From positions 1 through 41,202 of the forward strand of contig CALWRT010000101.1 in the NCBI GenBank assembly GCA_944384015.1: DNA of 41,202 bases, written 5' to 3'. Made by a program: the position numbers and the translations under genes. Origin of the DNA: an uncultured Lachnospiraceae bacterium. Its GTDB lineage: Bacteria > Bacillota > Clostridia > Lachnospirales > Lachnospiraceae. Of this stretch, positions 7,824-15,123 are shown in pieces; within the stretch, counting starts at the first letter, position 1, and each line of letters starts with the position of its first letter. The notes under the pieces were generated by a model. That model saw nothing but the letters and a program-made list of their open reading frames with translations, was not told where the DNA came from and did not search any database.

Positions 7824-8843
7824 ATGCCGATCACATTACATAGCGAGAGTGGAGCTGACTTCACTCTTATTTCTAACGCTTTTATCGATCATTATATGCC
7901 GGAAGCCAACGGGGAATTCGTCAAAGTCTACTTGTATTTGCTGCGCTGTCTCGGTTCCGGGGAGGCGGCTCTCACCGTAAGCGAGATTGCCGACAAATTC
8001 AACAATACGGAGAATGACGTCTGCCGCGCTCTCAAATACTGGGAGAAGCTTGGACTCCTAAAGCTGGAGACAGAGGAGAAGTCTCTGACCGGCATCCGTC
8101 TGCTGTCCCCCGGCAAGCCCCGGAAAGCTTCCCGCGACAAGCAGCCTGCCGCCTCCCAGGAGACCGCTGGAGAAGGTGTCACAAGAGAACGGGCGGATGT
8201 TCTCTGTTCCCAAGAAGATATCAAGCAGCTGCTGTTTATCGTGGAGCAGTACATTGGCCGTCCTCTTGCATCCTCCCACGTGCAGACGATTCTATACTTA
8301 TATGACAGCCTGCATTTTTCCGCAGAGCTCATCGAATATCTCGTAGAATACTGTGTGTCTCGAGGCAGCAAAAGCTTCCGCTATATAGAATCGGTAGCTC
8401 TCTCTTGGCACGAGGCCCACATCACCACCGTAGAGCAGGCCCGGGAAGTCTCTTCCCAGTACAGCAAGACTGTCTACTCCGTTCTGAAGAGCTTCGGTAT
8501 CCGCGGACGCAATCCGGTAGAATCCGAACTGTCTTACATACGCAAGTGGACAGATGACTATGGATTCACCCTGGAGATCATTGCCCTGGCATGCGAGCGT
8601 ACTATGTCAGCCATCCACCAGCCTTCTTTCGAGTATGCGGACAAGATACTGAGCCGCTGGCAGCAGCAGGGCGTCCGGCACGCGAAAGATATCTCCGCCC
8701 TTGATATGCAATACCAGAAGAATCGGCGCACGGTGGGGAAGGCATCCAGCGGAACTTCTGCCTCAGCCAACAAATTCAACAACTTTGATCAGCGCAGTTA
8801 TGATTATGACGATTTGGAGCGCCAGCTCCTGAACATTCCGTAA
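7824..8843 (+). CDS. DnaD-domain replication initiation protein
   Basis: Probable DnaD/DnaB-type primosome protein, which in low-GC Gram-positives helps bring the helicase loader and replicative helicase to DnaA-opened DNA. The 339-residue product has an N-terminal winged-helix part (KVYLYLLRCLGSGEAALTVSEIADKFNNTEND, then ALKYWEKLGLL), a variable charged linker (about 95-130), and two DnaD-like segments. The second ends in the family's aromatic motif (YADKILSRW, preceded by GFTLEIIALACERTM). ATG 7824 has AAGGGGA 6 bases upstream. The loader gene follows at 8959 on the same strand, the usual clostridial pairing. I am sure of the DnaD domain but not of which Bacillus protein (DnaB or DnaD) it replaces. 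Confidence 0.88.
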   Translation: MPITLHSESGADFTLISNAFIDHYMPEANGEFVKVYLYLLRCLGSGEAALTVSEIADKFNNTENDVCRALKYWEKLGLLKLETEEKSLTGIRLLSPGKPRKASRDKQPAASQETAGEGVTRERADVLCSQEDIKQLLFIVEQYIGRPLASSHVQTILYLYDSLHFSAELIEYLVEYCVSRGSKSFRYIESVALSWHEAHITTVEQAREVSSQYSKTVYSVLKSFGIRGRNPVESELSYIRKWTDDYGFTLEIIALACERTMSAIHQPSFEYADKILSRWQQQGVRHAKDISALDMQYQKNRRTVGKASSGTSASANKFNNFDQRSYDYDDLERQLLNIP

Positions 8844-8850
8844 CCGAACG

Positions 8851-8932
8851 TTACGATTCACAGCCGATTCAGAATGAACAACCAACGCGTCGTGCTTGCA
8901 CGTAAGCGTGTGTGGTTCATTCTGAATCGTAA
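8851..8932. repeat. Long palindromic element between dnaD-like and dnaC-like genes
   Basis: A perfect 15-base inverted repeat, CGATTCAGAATGAAC (8865-8879) and GTTCATTCTGAATCG (8915-8929), encloses an inner hairpin (CGTGC-TT-GCACG, 8891-8902, flanked by ACGC/GCGT). An overlapping alternative stem pairs TTACGATTCA (8851-8860) with TGAATCGTAA (8923-8932), so two mutually exclusive folds are possible. No U-tract follows and the loader's AAGGAG ribosome binding site lies just beyond, so it is not a simple terminator. It could be a dispersed intergenic palindrome, an mRNA processing site or a translational control element. Confidence 0.65.
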
Positions 8933-8958
8933 CAGCCGAACCGAAGGAGCGCAGTGAT

Positions 8959-9945
8959 ATGGCATTAACGAACGAACAATACGATGCGATCATGCGGGAT
9001 TACAGCCTCAGGCAGGCCCGCAGCCGGCAGATCTCTGCCGCCAGGTATCAGGAGGTGGTTCAGAAGGCTGCCGGCTTCTCTCAGATAGAGGAGCAGATCC
9101 GCTCTCTCAGCGTCTCCCAGGCCAGGCAGTTGCTGGACGGGGATGCGGGAGCACTGGATGAGCTCCGCTTCAGAATGTCCCAGCTGACCAAGGAGAAGGC
9201 GCGCCTCCTGGCAGAGAACGGTTTCCCAGCCAACTATCTGGAGCCGGTGTATATCTGCCCCGACTGTCGGGACACGGGCTATATCGGCCGGGAGAAATGT
9301 CACTGCTTCCAGCAGGCTGCCATCAACCTATTGTATGCCCAGTCTAATCTCCAGGAGATACTGAAGCACGAGAATTTTTCCCATTTTTGCCTGGATTATT
9401 ATTCCCCCGGCCTGATTGACCCAGCCACCGCGAAGAGCGCGCGCCAGATGATTGAAGATAATTGCCGGAAAGCCCGACAGTTTATAGAGGATTTCCAAAC
9501 GCTCCATTCCAATCTCCTGCTCTACGGCCCTCCCGGCACCGGTAAGACCTTTCTTGCCAACTGCATTGCGGCAGAGCTTCTTGGGAAGGGGATTCCGGTC
9601 ATCTATCTGTCCGCTTACCAGCTCTTTGAAGAGTTTGCCAAGCATACCTTCGCCCGGGATGGAGATGACTCGGAATTTCAGCGGCATATGTTCGGCTGTG
9701 ACTTGCTGATTGTGGATGATCTGGGGACGGAGCTGGTCAATTCTTTTGTCTCCTCCCAGCTGTTCCTCCTGGTGAATGAACGCATCCTCGGCGGGAAGTC
9801 CACAATCATTTCTACGAATCTCCCCCTGGGGAAATTGAAGGATACTTATTCGGAGAGGGTTTTCTCCCGAATTACCAGCCGTTATACTCTGCTGAAATTC
9901 TTCGGTGAAGATATCCGGCTCAAAAAGAAATTAGGAAGTCGCTGA
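8959..9945 (+). CDS. DnaC/DnaI-like helicase loader ATPase
   Basis: AAA+ ATPase of the DnaC/DnaI/IstB family, predicted to load the replicative helicase at the origin. The 328-residue product has an N-terminal alpha-helical region, a zinc-ribbon-like segment with Cys100, Cys103, Cys114 and Cys116 (YICPDCRDTGYIG, then KCHCF), then the ATPase core: Walker A GPPGTGKT at 190-197, Walker B LLIVDDLG with Asp253-Asp254, and ISTNLPL followed by an arginine-rich sensor region (ERVFSRI). The Cys cluster resembles the zinc-binding N-domain of Bacillus DnaI. The start is ATG 8959 with AAGGAG 9 bases upstream. Transposon IstB is an alternative for this family, but there is no istA or repeat here and the DnaD neighbour argues for a chromosomal loader. 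Confidence 0.9.
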   Translation: MALTNEQYDAIMRDYSLRQARSRQISAARYQEVVQKAAGFSQIEEQIRSLSVSQARQLLDGDAGALDELRFRMSQLTKEKARLLAENGFPANYLEPVYICPDCRDTGYIGREKCHCFQQAAINLLYAQSNLQEILKHENFSHFCLDYYSPGLIDPATAKSARQMIEDNCRKARQFIEDFQTLHSNLLLYGPPGTGKTFLANCIAAELLGKGIPVIYLSAYQLFEEFAKHTFARDGDDSEFQRHMFGCDLLIVDDLGTELVNSFVSSQLFLLVNERILGGKSTIISTNLPLGKLKDTYSERVFSRITSRYTLLKFFGEDIRLKKKLGSR

Positions 9946-9963
9946 TGAAAGCGTTTCCCGCGC

Positions 9964-10002
9964 CAGATTTGCCCGTGAAGCAGCAATTCCACTGCAAATC
10001 TG
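9964..10002. repeat. Inverted repeat after the dnaC-like gene
   Basis: CAGATTTGC (9964-9972) and GCAAATCTG (9994-10002) form a perfect 9-base stem with a 21-base loop that contains a small GTG/CAC inner pairing. No U-tract follows, so termination is uncertain. It resembles the 8851-8932 element in layout but not in sequence. Confidence 0.5.
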
Positions 10003-10037
10003 TTCGCATCATGACAGATAAAAGCAAGATTCTTCGC

Positions 10038-10067
10038 TTGTATAAAGTTTCTCATTTATGTTACTAT
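10038..10067 (+). promoter_or_regulatory. Predicted prs promoter
   Basis: TTGTAT (10038-10043), 18-base spacer, TACTAT (10062-10067) with a TG extension. The leader of about 120 bases includes a GC-rich hairpin (GCCGG/CCGGC, about 10082-10100) and no clear gene. Confidence 0.45.
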
Positions 10068-10192
10068 TAGGAGGGCAGGATGCCGGTGAAAGCGCCCGGC
10101 AGTCCGGCCGGTATCTTCTGATGCCAATCTTGTCTGTACAACTATTACAATTTCATACTACATTTAGCACAACCACTATGGAGGAAAATGAA

Positions 10193-11380
10193 ATGTCTAA
10201 CGAAGAAACGAGAAATCTGGAGACGATCCCCGTAGGCAAGCTTGGGATTATCCCTCTCGCAAGCTGCGCTCAGCTGGGTGAGAAAGTCAACAATTATCTG
10301 GTTGAATGGCGCAGGGAACGCGAGAACGAGCATCATTCCAATATCGCCTTTGAAGGTTATCAGCGGGATAACTATATCATCGGGGCGAAGGTTCCCCGCT
10401 TCGGCAGCGGTGAAGCCAAGGGAATGCTCATGGAGAGCGTCCGGGGCTATGATCTGTACCTCTTGGTAGATGTCTGCAACTACAGTCTCACTTATTCTCT
10501 GTGCGGCCAGATTAATCACATGTCTCCTGATGACCACTATCAGGATCTGAAGCGAGTGATCGCTGCTGTGGGCGGCAAAGCCAAGAGCTTGACCGTCATT
10601 ATGCCGTTTCTTTACGAAGGCCGCCAGCACAGACGCACCGGACGGGAGTCTTTGGACTGCGCTCTGGCCCTCCAGGAACTTATACGTATGGGAGTTACGA
10701 ATATTATCACCTTCGACGCCCACGACCCTAGGGTGCAGAACTCCATTCCTCTGCATGGATTTGAGACGGTTCAGCCCGCCTACCAGTTCATCAAAGGTCT
10801 TCTGCGCACCGATCCTGATCTTATCTTAGACAGCGACCACATGATGATTATCAGTCCGGATGAAGGCGGCATGTCCCGGGCAGTATATGTGGCGAATGTC
10901 CTGGGACTGGACATGGGCATGTTCTACAAGAGACGGGACTATACAAGGATTGTCAATGGCCGGAATCCTATCGTTGCGCACGAATTTCTCGGAACAGACG
11001 TGGAAGGCAAGGACGTCATCATCATGGACGACATGATTTCTTCCGGCGACAGCGTGCTGGAAGTGGCAATGGAATTAAAGAGAAGAAAGGCGAAGAAGAT
11101 CTTTGTCTTTGTAACCTTCGGCCTGTTCACCAACGGCCTGAAAAAATTTGACAAAGCTTACGAGGACGGCTATATCACCAAGCTTCTGACAACAAATTTG
11201 GTATATCAGCCTCCGGAACTTTTGGAAAAGCCTTATTATGTAAACTGCGATATGAGCAAATATATTGCCTATATCATTGACACCCTGAATCACGATTCCT
11301 CCATCAGCGATTTGTTAAGCCCTATCGACCGCATCCAGAGAAGGGTAAGGCAGTACAAAGAAGAGCACAACCAGATTTAG
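10193..11380 (+). CDS. prs: Ribose-phosphate pyrophosphokinase (long, divergent type)
   Basis: Makes PRPP from ribose 5-phosphate and ATP for nucleotide, histidine and tryptophan synthesis. ATG 10193 is chosen because GGAGG lies 8 bases upstream; earlier in-frame codons have no family similarity. The product has 395 residues against about 315 for classical enzymes. Recognisable parts are ESVRGYDLYLLVDV (classical ESVRG), PFLYEGRQHRRTGRESL (classical PYxxYxRQDRK), TFDAHDPRVQNSI (metal-binding DxH) and the PRPP loop DVIIMDDMISSGDS. Several signature residues differ (RFGSGEAKG for RFSDGE; KRRDYTRIVNGRNP for the KRRPxPN flexible loop). This longer form is, as far as I know, usual in Lachnospiraceae. 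Activity is likely but regulation may differ. Confidence 0.88.
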   Translation: MSNEETRNLETIPVGKLGIIPLASCAQLGEKVNNYLVEWRRERENEHHSNIAFEGYQRDNYIIGAKVPRFGSGEAKGMLMESVRGYDLYLLVDVCNYSLTYSLCGQINHMSPDDHYQDLKRVIAAVGGKAKSLTVIMPFLYEGRQHRRTGRESLDCALALQELIRMGVTNIITFDAHDPRVQNSIPLHGFETVQPAYQFIKGLLRTDPDLILDSDHMMIISPDEGGMSRAVYVANVLGLDMGMFYKRRDYTRIVNGRNPIVAHEFLGTDVEGKDVIIMDDMISSGDSVLEVAMELKRRKAKKIFVFVTFGLFTNGLKKFDKAYEDGYITKLLTTNLVYQPPELLEKPYYVNCDMSKYIAYIIDTLNHDSSISDLLSPIDRIQRRVRQYKEEHNQI

Positions 11381-11404
11381 TCAGATACTTCTCAAAAATA
11401 GAAC

Positions 11405-11443
11405 GCAGGGGCAAGACCTTCCATCCGTTGGTCTTGCCTCTGC
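11405..11443. terminator. Bidirectional intrinsic terminator between prs and agcS
   Basis: GCAGGGGCAAGACC (11405-11418) pairs with GGTCTTGCCTCTGC (11430-11443), a 14-base stem with one G-T and an 11-base loop. On the minus strand it is followed by TTCTATTTTT, a good U-tract for the convergent symporter gene; on the plus strand by TTATT after prs. Confidence 0.85.
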
Positions 11444-11477
11444 TTATTCCATCTCAATATTATGTCGGATCCTCTGT

Positions 11478-12857
11478 CTACTTTTTGAAATAGTTTTTCG
11501 TAATCTGCGCAACTGCCCCGGACAGCAGCAGAAGGGCTATCAGGTTCGGGATAGCCATCAGGCCGTTCAGCGTATCGGAAATATCCCACATGAGCTTTCC
11601 GGAGCCGACCGCTCCTACCACGCACACAATAATAAACACGATCTTGTAAAGGAAGCCCACCACTTTGTTATTGTGTGTTAGATATCCCCAGCACCTCTCA
11701 CCGTAATAGCTCCAGCTGATGATCGTGGAGAGGGCAAAAAACAACAGGCTGATTTGGATGATCAATCCCCCCAGTTCACCGGGAAGAATCATATTGAACG
11801 CGGCCGCCGCTGCAGTGCCGTTCGACGCGTAACTCTCGATATCCCCTGTATACAGCCCGGAGAGAACGACCGTCAGGGCTGTAATTGTGCAGATGATAAT
11901 CGTGTCCACAAACACTTCGAATACTCCCCATATCGCCTGCTCTGCAGGCTCTTCCGTAGAAGATGCCGCATGGGCAATCGGCGCGGACCCAAGCCCGGCC
12001 TCATTGGAGAAGACGCCTCTTGCCACCCCCTGGCGCATAGCCGCCATCATCGCGTATCCAAAAATTCCTCCGCCGACAGCTTCCATGCTGAACGCTCCTC
12101 TTATAATCACCATAAACGCAGCCGGAAGCTCTGTAATCCGGAGAACGATGACCGCAATACCTGCCAATATGTAGAAAATCGCCATGAACGGCACCATGTA
12201 GGAAGTAATCTGTCCGATGCGCTTTACTCCGCCCAAAAGCACAATGGCTACAATAACGGCAATGCCGATTCCTGTGTAAAGCGCAGGCACGCCCAGCAAA
12301 CCTTCCATCGCCCCGGCAATCTCATTGCCCTGGGCTATATTGCCGATACCAAAACAGGCCAAGCCTCCCAGCAGAGAAAATAACACTGCCAGCCATTTCC
12401 AATTGTTTCCAAGTCCATTCTTGATATAGTACATCGGCCCGCCCATGTAGGCGCCCTTCTCATCTTTTTCCCGGTATTTCACTGCCAGGGCAATCTCGGA
12501 ATATTTTGTGCACATGCCAAAGAATGCGGATACCCACATCCAGAAGACTGCCCCAGGACCTCCGACAAAAATTGCCCCGGTTACTCCTGCGATATTTCCG
12601 GTCCCCACCGTTCCTGCCAACGCAGTTGTCACTGCCTGGAATGGAGATAAGTTCGCCCCGTGGTCCTTATCAGACTTACGAAAAAGTGATCCGATCGTAT
12701 TCTTCATAATAAAGCCAAATTTTCTTGCCTGAATACACCCTGTCCGAATTGTGAGAAATATCCCGGTTCCCACAATCAGCACCAGCATCACCGGCCCCCA
12801 TGCAAATCCATTCAATACGCTGTTTACTTGCTGGACGACGTCCACAAACTGTTCCAT
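11478..12857 (-). CDS. Sodium:alanine (or glycine) symporter, AgcS family
   Basis: Integral membrane amino-acid importer driven by sodium. The 459 residues include about 10 hydrophobic segments. The family signature is clear: ALAGTVGTGNIAGVTGA, GGPGAVFWMWVSAFFGM and TKYSEIALAV in the first third, AMRQGVARGVFSNEAGLGSAP in the middle. The length is normal. AGGAGGAAAAGGAA precedes the ATG. It lies 46 bases downstream of the class A PBP gene and ends at the bidirectional terminator, so it may be the last gene of an aconitase-PBP-symporter transcript. The substrate (alanine, glycine, or D-alanine, which would fit cell-wall neighbours) cannot be decided from sequence. Confidence 0.93.
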   Translation of the reverse strand: MEQFVDVVQQVNSVLNGFAWGPVMLVLIVGTGIFLTIRTGCIQARKFGFIMKNTIGSLFRKSDKDHGANLSPFQAVTTALAGTVGTGNIAGVTGAIFVGGPGAVFWMWVSAFFGMCTKYSEIALAVKYREKDEKGAYMGGPMYYIKNGLGNNWKWLAVLFSLLGGLACFGIGNIAQGNEIAGAMEGLLGVPALYTGIGIAVIVAIVLLGGVKRIGQITSYMVPFMAIFYILAGIAVIVLRITELPAAFMVIIRGAFSMEAVGGGIFGYAMMAAMRQGVARGVFSNEAGLGSAPIAHAASSTEEPAEQAIWGVFEVFVDTIIICTITALTVVLSGLYTGDIESYASNGTAAAAAFNMILPGELGGLIIQISLLFFALSTIISWSYYGERCWGYLTHNNKVVGFLYKIVFIIVCVVGAVGSGKLMWDISDTLNGLMAIPNLIALLLLSGAVAQITKNYFKK

Positions 12858-12903
12858 TTCCTTTTCCTCCTCTTACTCTTATGCCCTGAGCCGCATGTCT
12901 TCT

Positions 12904-15093
12904 TCACTGCAGTCCTTCATGAATTTCCTGCATATAATTCTTCCATATTTCTCCTGGATAAGAACTGCCTGCAAGTCCGTTAAGTCTTCTCACCTGATCA
13001 CATCCGACCCACACAGCCGTCGTATAATCATCGGTATACCCTACGAACCATCCGTCTTTGTTATCATTTGTCGTTCCGGTCTTGCCTGCGCAGCTGATCC
13101 CTTCCAGCGCCAGCTCCTGGCCGGTTCCCCTCTCCATTACGCCTTCCAGTATTTCAGTCATCTCGTTGGCCGCTTCTTCCTCATATACTGCCGTCTCCTC
13201 CAGAACCGTATTGTCTGCCACCACTTCCCCAAAGGAATCTGTCATTTTCACAATACATGTGGGCTCCCGAAATTTGCCGTCATTAGCCAGGGCCGCATAG
13301 CCGCCGGCCATCTCTGCCGCTGTCGCCCCCTGGGTCAGTCCTCCCAGCGCAGAGGACAGCTGATGGTCTTCATCCACAATTTTGGCGAAATGCAGCGCGT
13401 ATAATTTTTCCAGCCCTGTATCAACGCCAATATCCTCCAGCACCTGCCAAGCCACAGTATTCAGCGACTGCTCCACCGCATAGGACAGCTTTACCTGCCC
13501 ATAATACCGTCCATTGGCGTTGGCCGGTCCATCTTCAAGCCTCTGATCTGTCACCATCGTGTCCGGCGTATAACCGTTCTCCAGCGCAGGCGTATAAACA
13601 ACGAGGGGCTTGATGGTACTTCCTGGCTGCCTCGGGCTCTGATAAGCCCGATTCAGGCTCGTATCCACATCGTCCTGCGTCCTGCCTCCCACAATGGCCG
13701 CCACGTATCCAGTCTCATTATCGATACACACGGCAGCCCCCTGCATATCCAGCACACCGTTCGTTCCCCGGTTCACAAAGCCCTCCAGCGCCTCATCAAT
13801 GCTCTGCTGCAGCAGTTCCTGTTTCTGGGGCTCCAGGGATGTATATACCCGATACCCGCCGGTTCTCAGCAAGTTCAGACATTCTTCATACACCGCCCCG
13901 TATTCCTCGTCGTAGGCTTCCCTCTGGCTGTCGCTGGCAAATTCATATACAAATTCAAACCCCTGCTTCTTCATGAGCTCCTTGACCGCGCAGTTCACCG
14001 CGTAGGACTCCATATATCCCCCGGACGTATACTCTTCCGCTTCCGTCAGAATAATGTCCTGGCTGACCGCCTCATCATACTCCGCCTGCCCAATCACACC
14101 GTCCTCCAGCATAGACTCCAGTATCCGGTCTCTTCTCTCCAGTGTATTCTCCGGACTCTCTCTGGGATCATATCGATTGGGGCTGTTGGGAATCGCGCAC
14201 AGAAATGCGATCTCCGACAAAGTCAGTTCTGATACATCCCTGCCGAAATACCCTCTGCTGGCAGCCTGTATCCCATAGTAACCGTTGGCGTAATAGATAT
14301 TATTAATATAATATTCCAATATTTCATCCTTTGTATATTTATCCTCCAGGCGCATGGCGATAAAGATTTCTTCTATTTTGCGTTCCCAACGGACCGTATG
14401 GGTAAGGAAGATATTTCTTGCCAGCTGCTGGGTGATCGTGCTGCCCCCCTGAGTGATCGCAGATTTCTGTATCAGAGAGAGCACCGCCCTGGCAATCGCC
14501 ATCAAGTCATATCCTCCATGCTCATAAAACCGCTTATCTTCAATGCTTACAAACGCCTGCTTGACATACTCCGGAATCTCTTCGGACGTCAGATAATAAG
14601 CATCCTTGTCTCCCTTGAGCGTACTGATCGTCTCCCCTTCCCCGTCGTAGATGAGTGTGGTCAGGGAAGACCGGAACACGGATTCATCACTGTTGTCCAC
14701 CGTCTCCCGAGCCTCTTGATACAGCTCGATCATCCTTGCGCCAAAGCGATTGTAGAAAATCACCCCGCAGACGATGAGCGCAGTAAGCATCAGTACTTGG
14801 ATTACGGCGAACAGCACATTTCCTCTGAGTCCTGTATTGGATCTGCGCCGTTTTAGCTTCCTTCGCCGTCTCCTCACTCCCGGCCCTGGGAGGAGGGAAC
14901 CTTCAGAATGGTAATCATGTTCCCGCTGCTTCTCCCCGGCGCCAGACCGTCTCACAGGATGTCCAGAGGAAGCAGCCGCTCTCTTTGCGCTGTCTTTGTC
15001 TGTATCTGGACTCCTGCGGATCTTCCTTTGTCTATCTCTGCTTCTTCCGGGGCTTGGCCTTGCGCCTGTCTCCTTTTTTTCCTGTCTATCCAT
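12904..15093 (-). CDS. Class A penicillin-binding protein (PBP1A type)
   Basis: Bifunctional peptidoglycan synthase anchored in the membrane: an outer glycosyltransferase domain polymerises lipid II and a transpeptidase domain cross-links it. In the 729 residues, the first 90 are an unusually long, arginine/lysine-rich cytoplasmic tail (RRRRRKLKRRR near 74-84); a membrane helix follows at about 91-114. The GT51 domain has the catalytic Glu185 in EDKRFYEH, GGSTITQQLARN near 216-227 and RKIEE. The transpeptidase domain has Ser492-x-x-Lys495 (STIK), SLN at 543-545 and KTG at 671-673. No PASTA repeats follow. It lies 30 bases downstream of the aconitase-like gene. The ribosome binding site AGAAGG lies close to the ATG. 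Confidence 0.94.
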   Translation of the reverse strand: MDRQEKKETGARPSPGRSRDRQRKIRRSPDTDKDSAKRAAASSGHPVRRSGAGEKQREHDYHSEGSLLPGPGVRRRRRKLKRRRSNTGLRGNVLFAVIQVLMLTALIVCGVIFYNRFGARMIELYQEARETVDNSDESVFRSSLTTLIYDGEGETISTLKGDKDAYYLTSEEIPEYVKQAFVSIEDKRFYEHGGYDLMAIARAVLSLIQKSAITQGGSTITQQLARNIFLTHTVRWERKIEEIFIAMRLEDKYTKDEILEYYINNIYYANGYYGIQAASRGYFGRDVSELTLSEIAFLCAIPNSPNRYDPRESPENTLERRDRILESMLEDGVIGQAEYDEAVSQDIILTEAEEYTSGGYMESYAVNCAVKELMKKQGFEFVYEFASDSQREAYDEEYGAVYEECLNLLRTGGYRVYTSLEPQKQELLQQSIDEALEGFVNRGTNGVLDMQGAAVCIDNETGYVAAIVGGRTQDDVDTSLNRAYQSPRQPGSTIKPLVVYTPALENGYTPDTMVTDQRLEDGPANANGRYYGQVKLSYAVEQSLNTVAWQVLEDIGVDTGLEKLYALHFAKIVDEDHQLSSALGGLTQGATAAEMAGGYAALANDGKFREPTCIVKMTDSFGEVVADNTVLEETAVYEEEAANEMTEILEGVMERGTGQELALEGISCAGKTGTTNDNKDGWFVGYTDDYTTAVWVGCDQVRRLNGLAGSSYPGEIWKNYMQEIHEGLQ

Positions 15094-15123
15094 GCCTTCT
15101 AAACCTATCGGAAATCCTTGGCC

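Noticed and set aside
8959..9945. IstB transposition helper of an IS21 element
   Set aside because: No istA, no terminal repeats, and the DnaD-domain neighbour plus the Cys-rich N-domain favour a replication loader.
9964..10002. Intrinsic terminator of the dnaC-like gene
   Set aside because: Stem is good but no U-tract follows; kept only as an inverted repeat.
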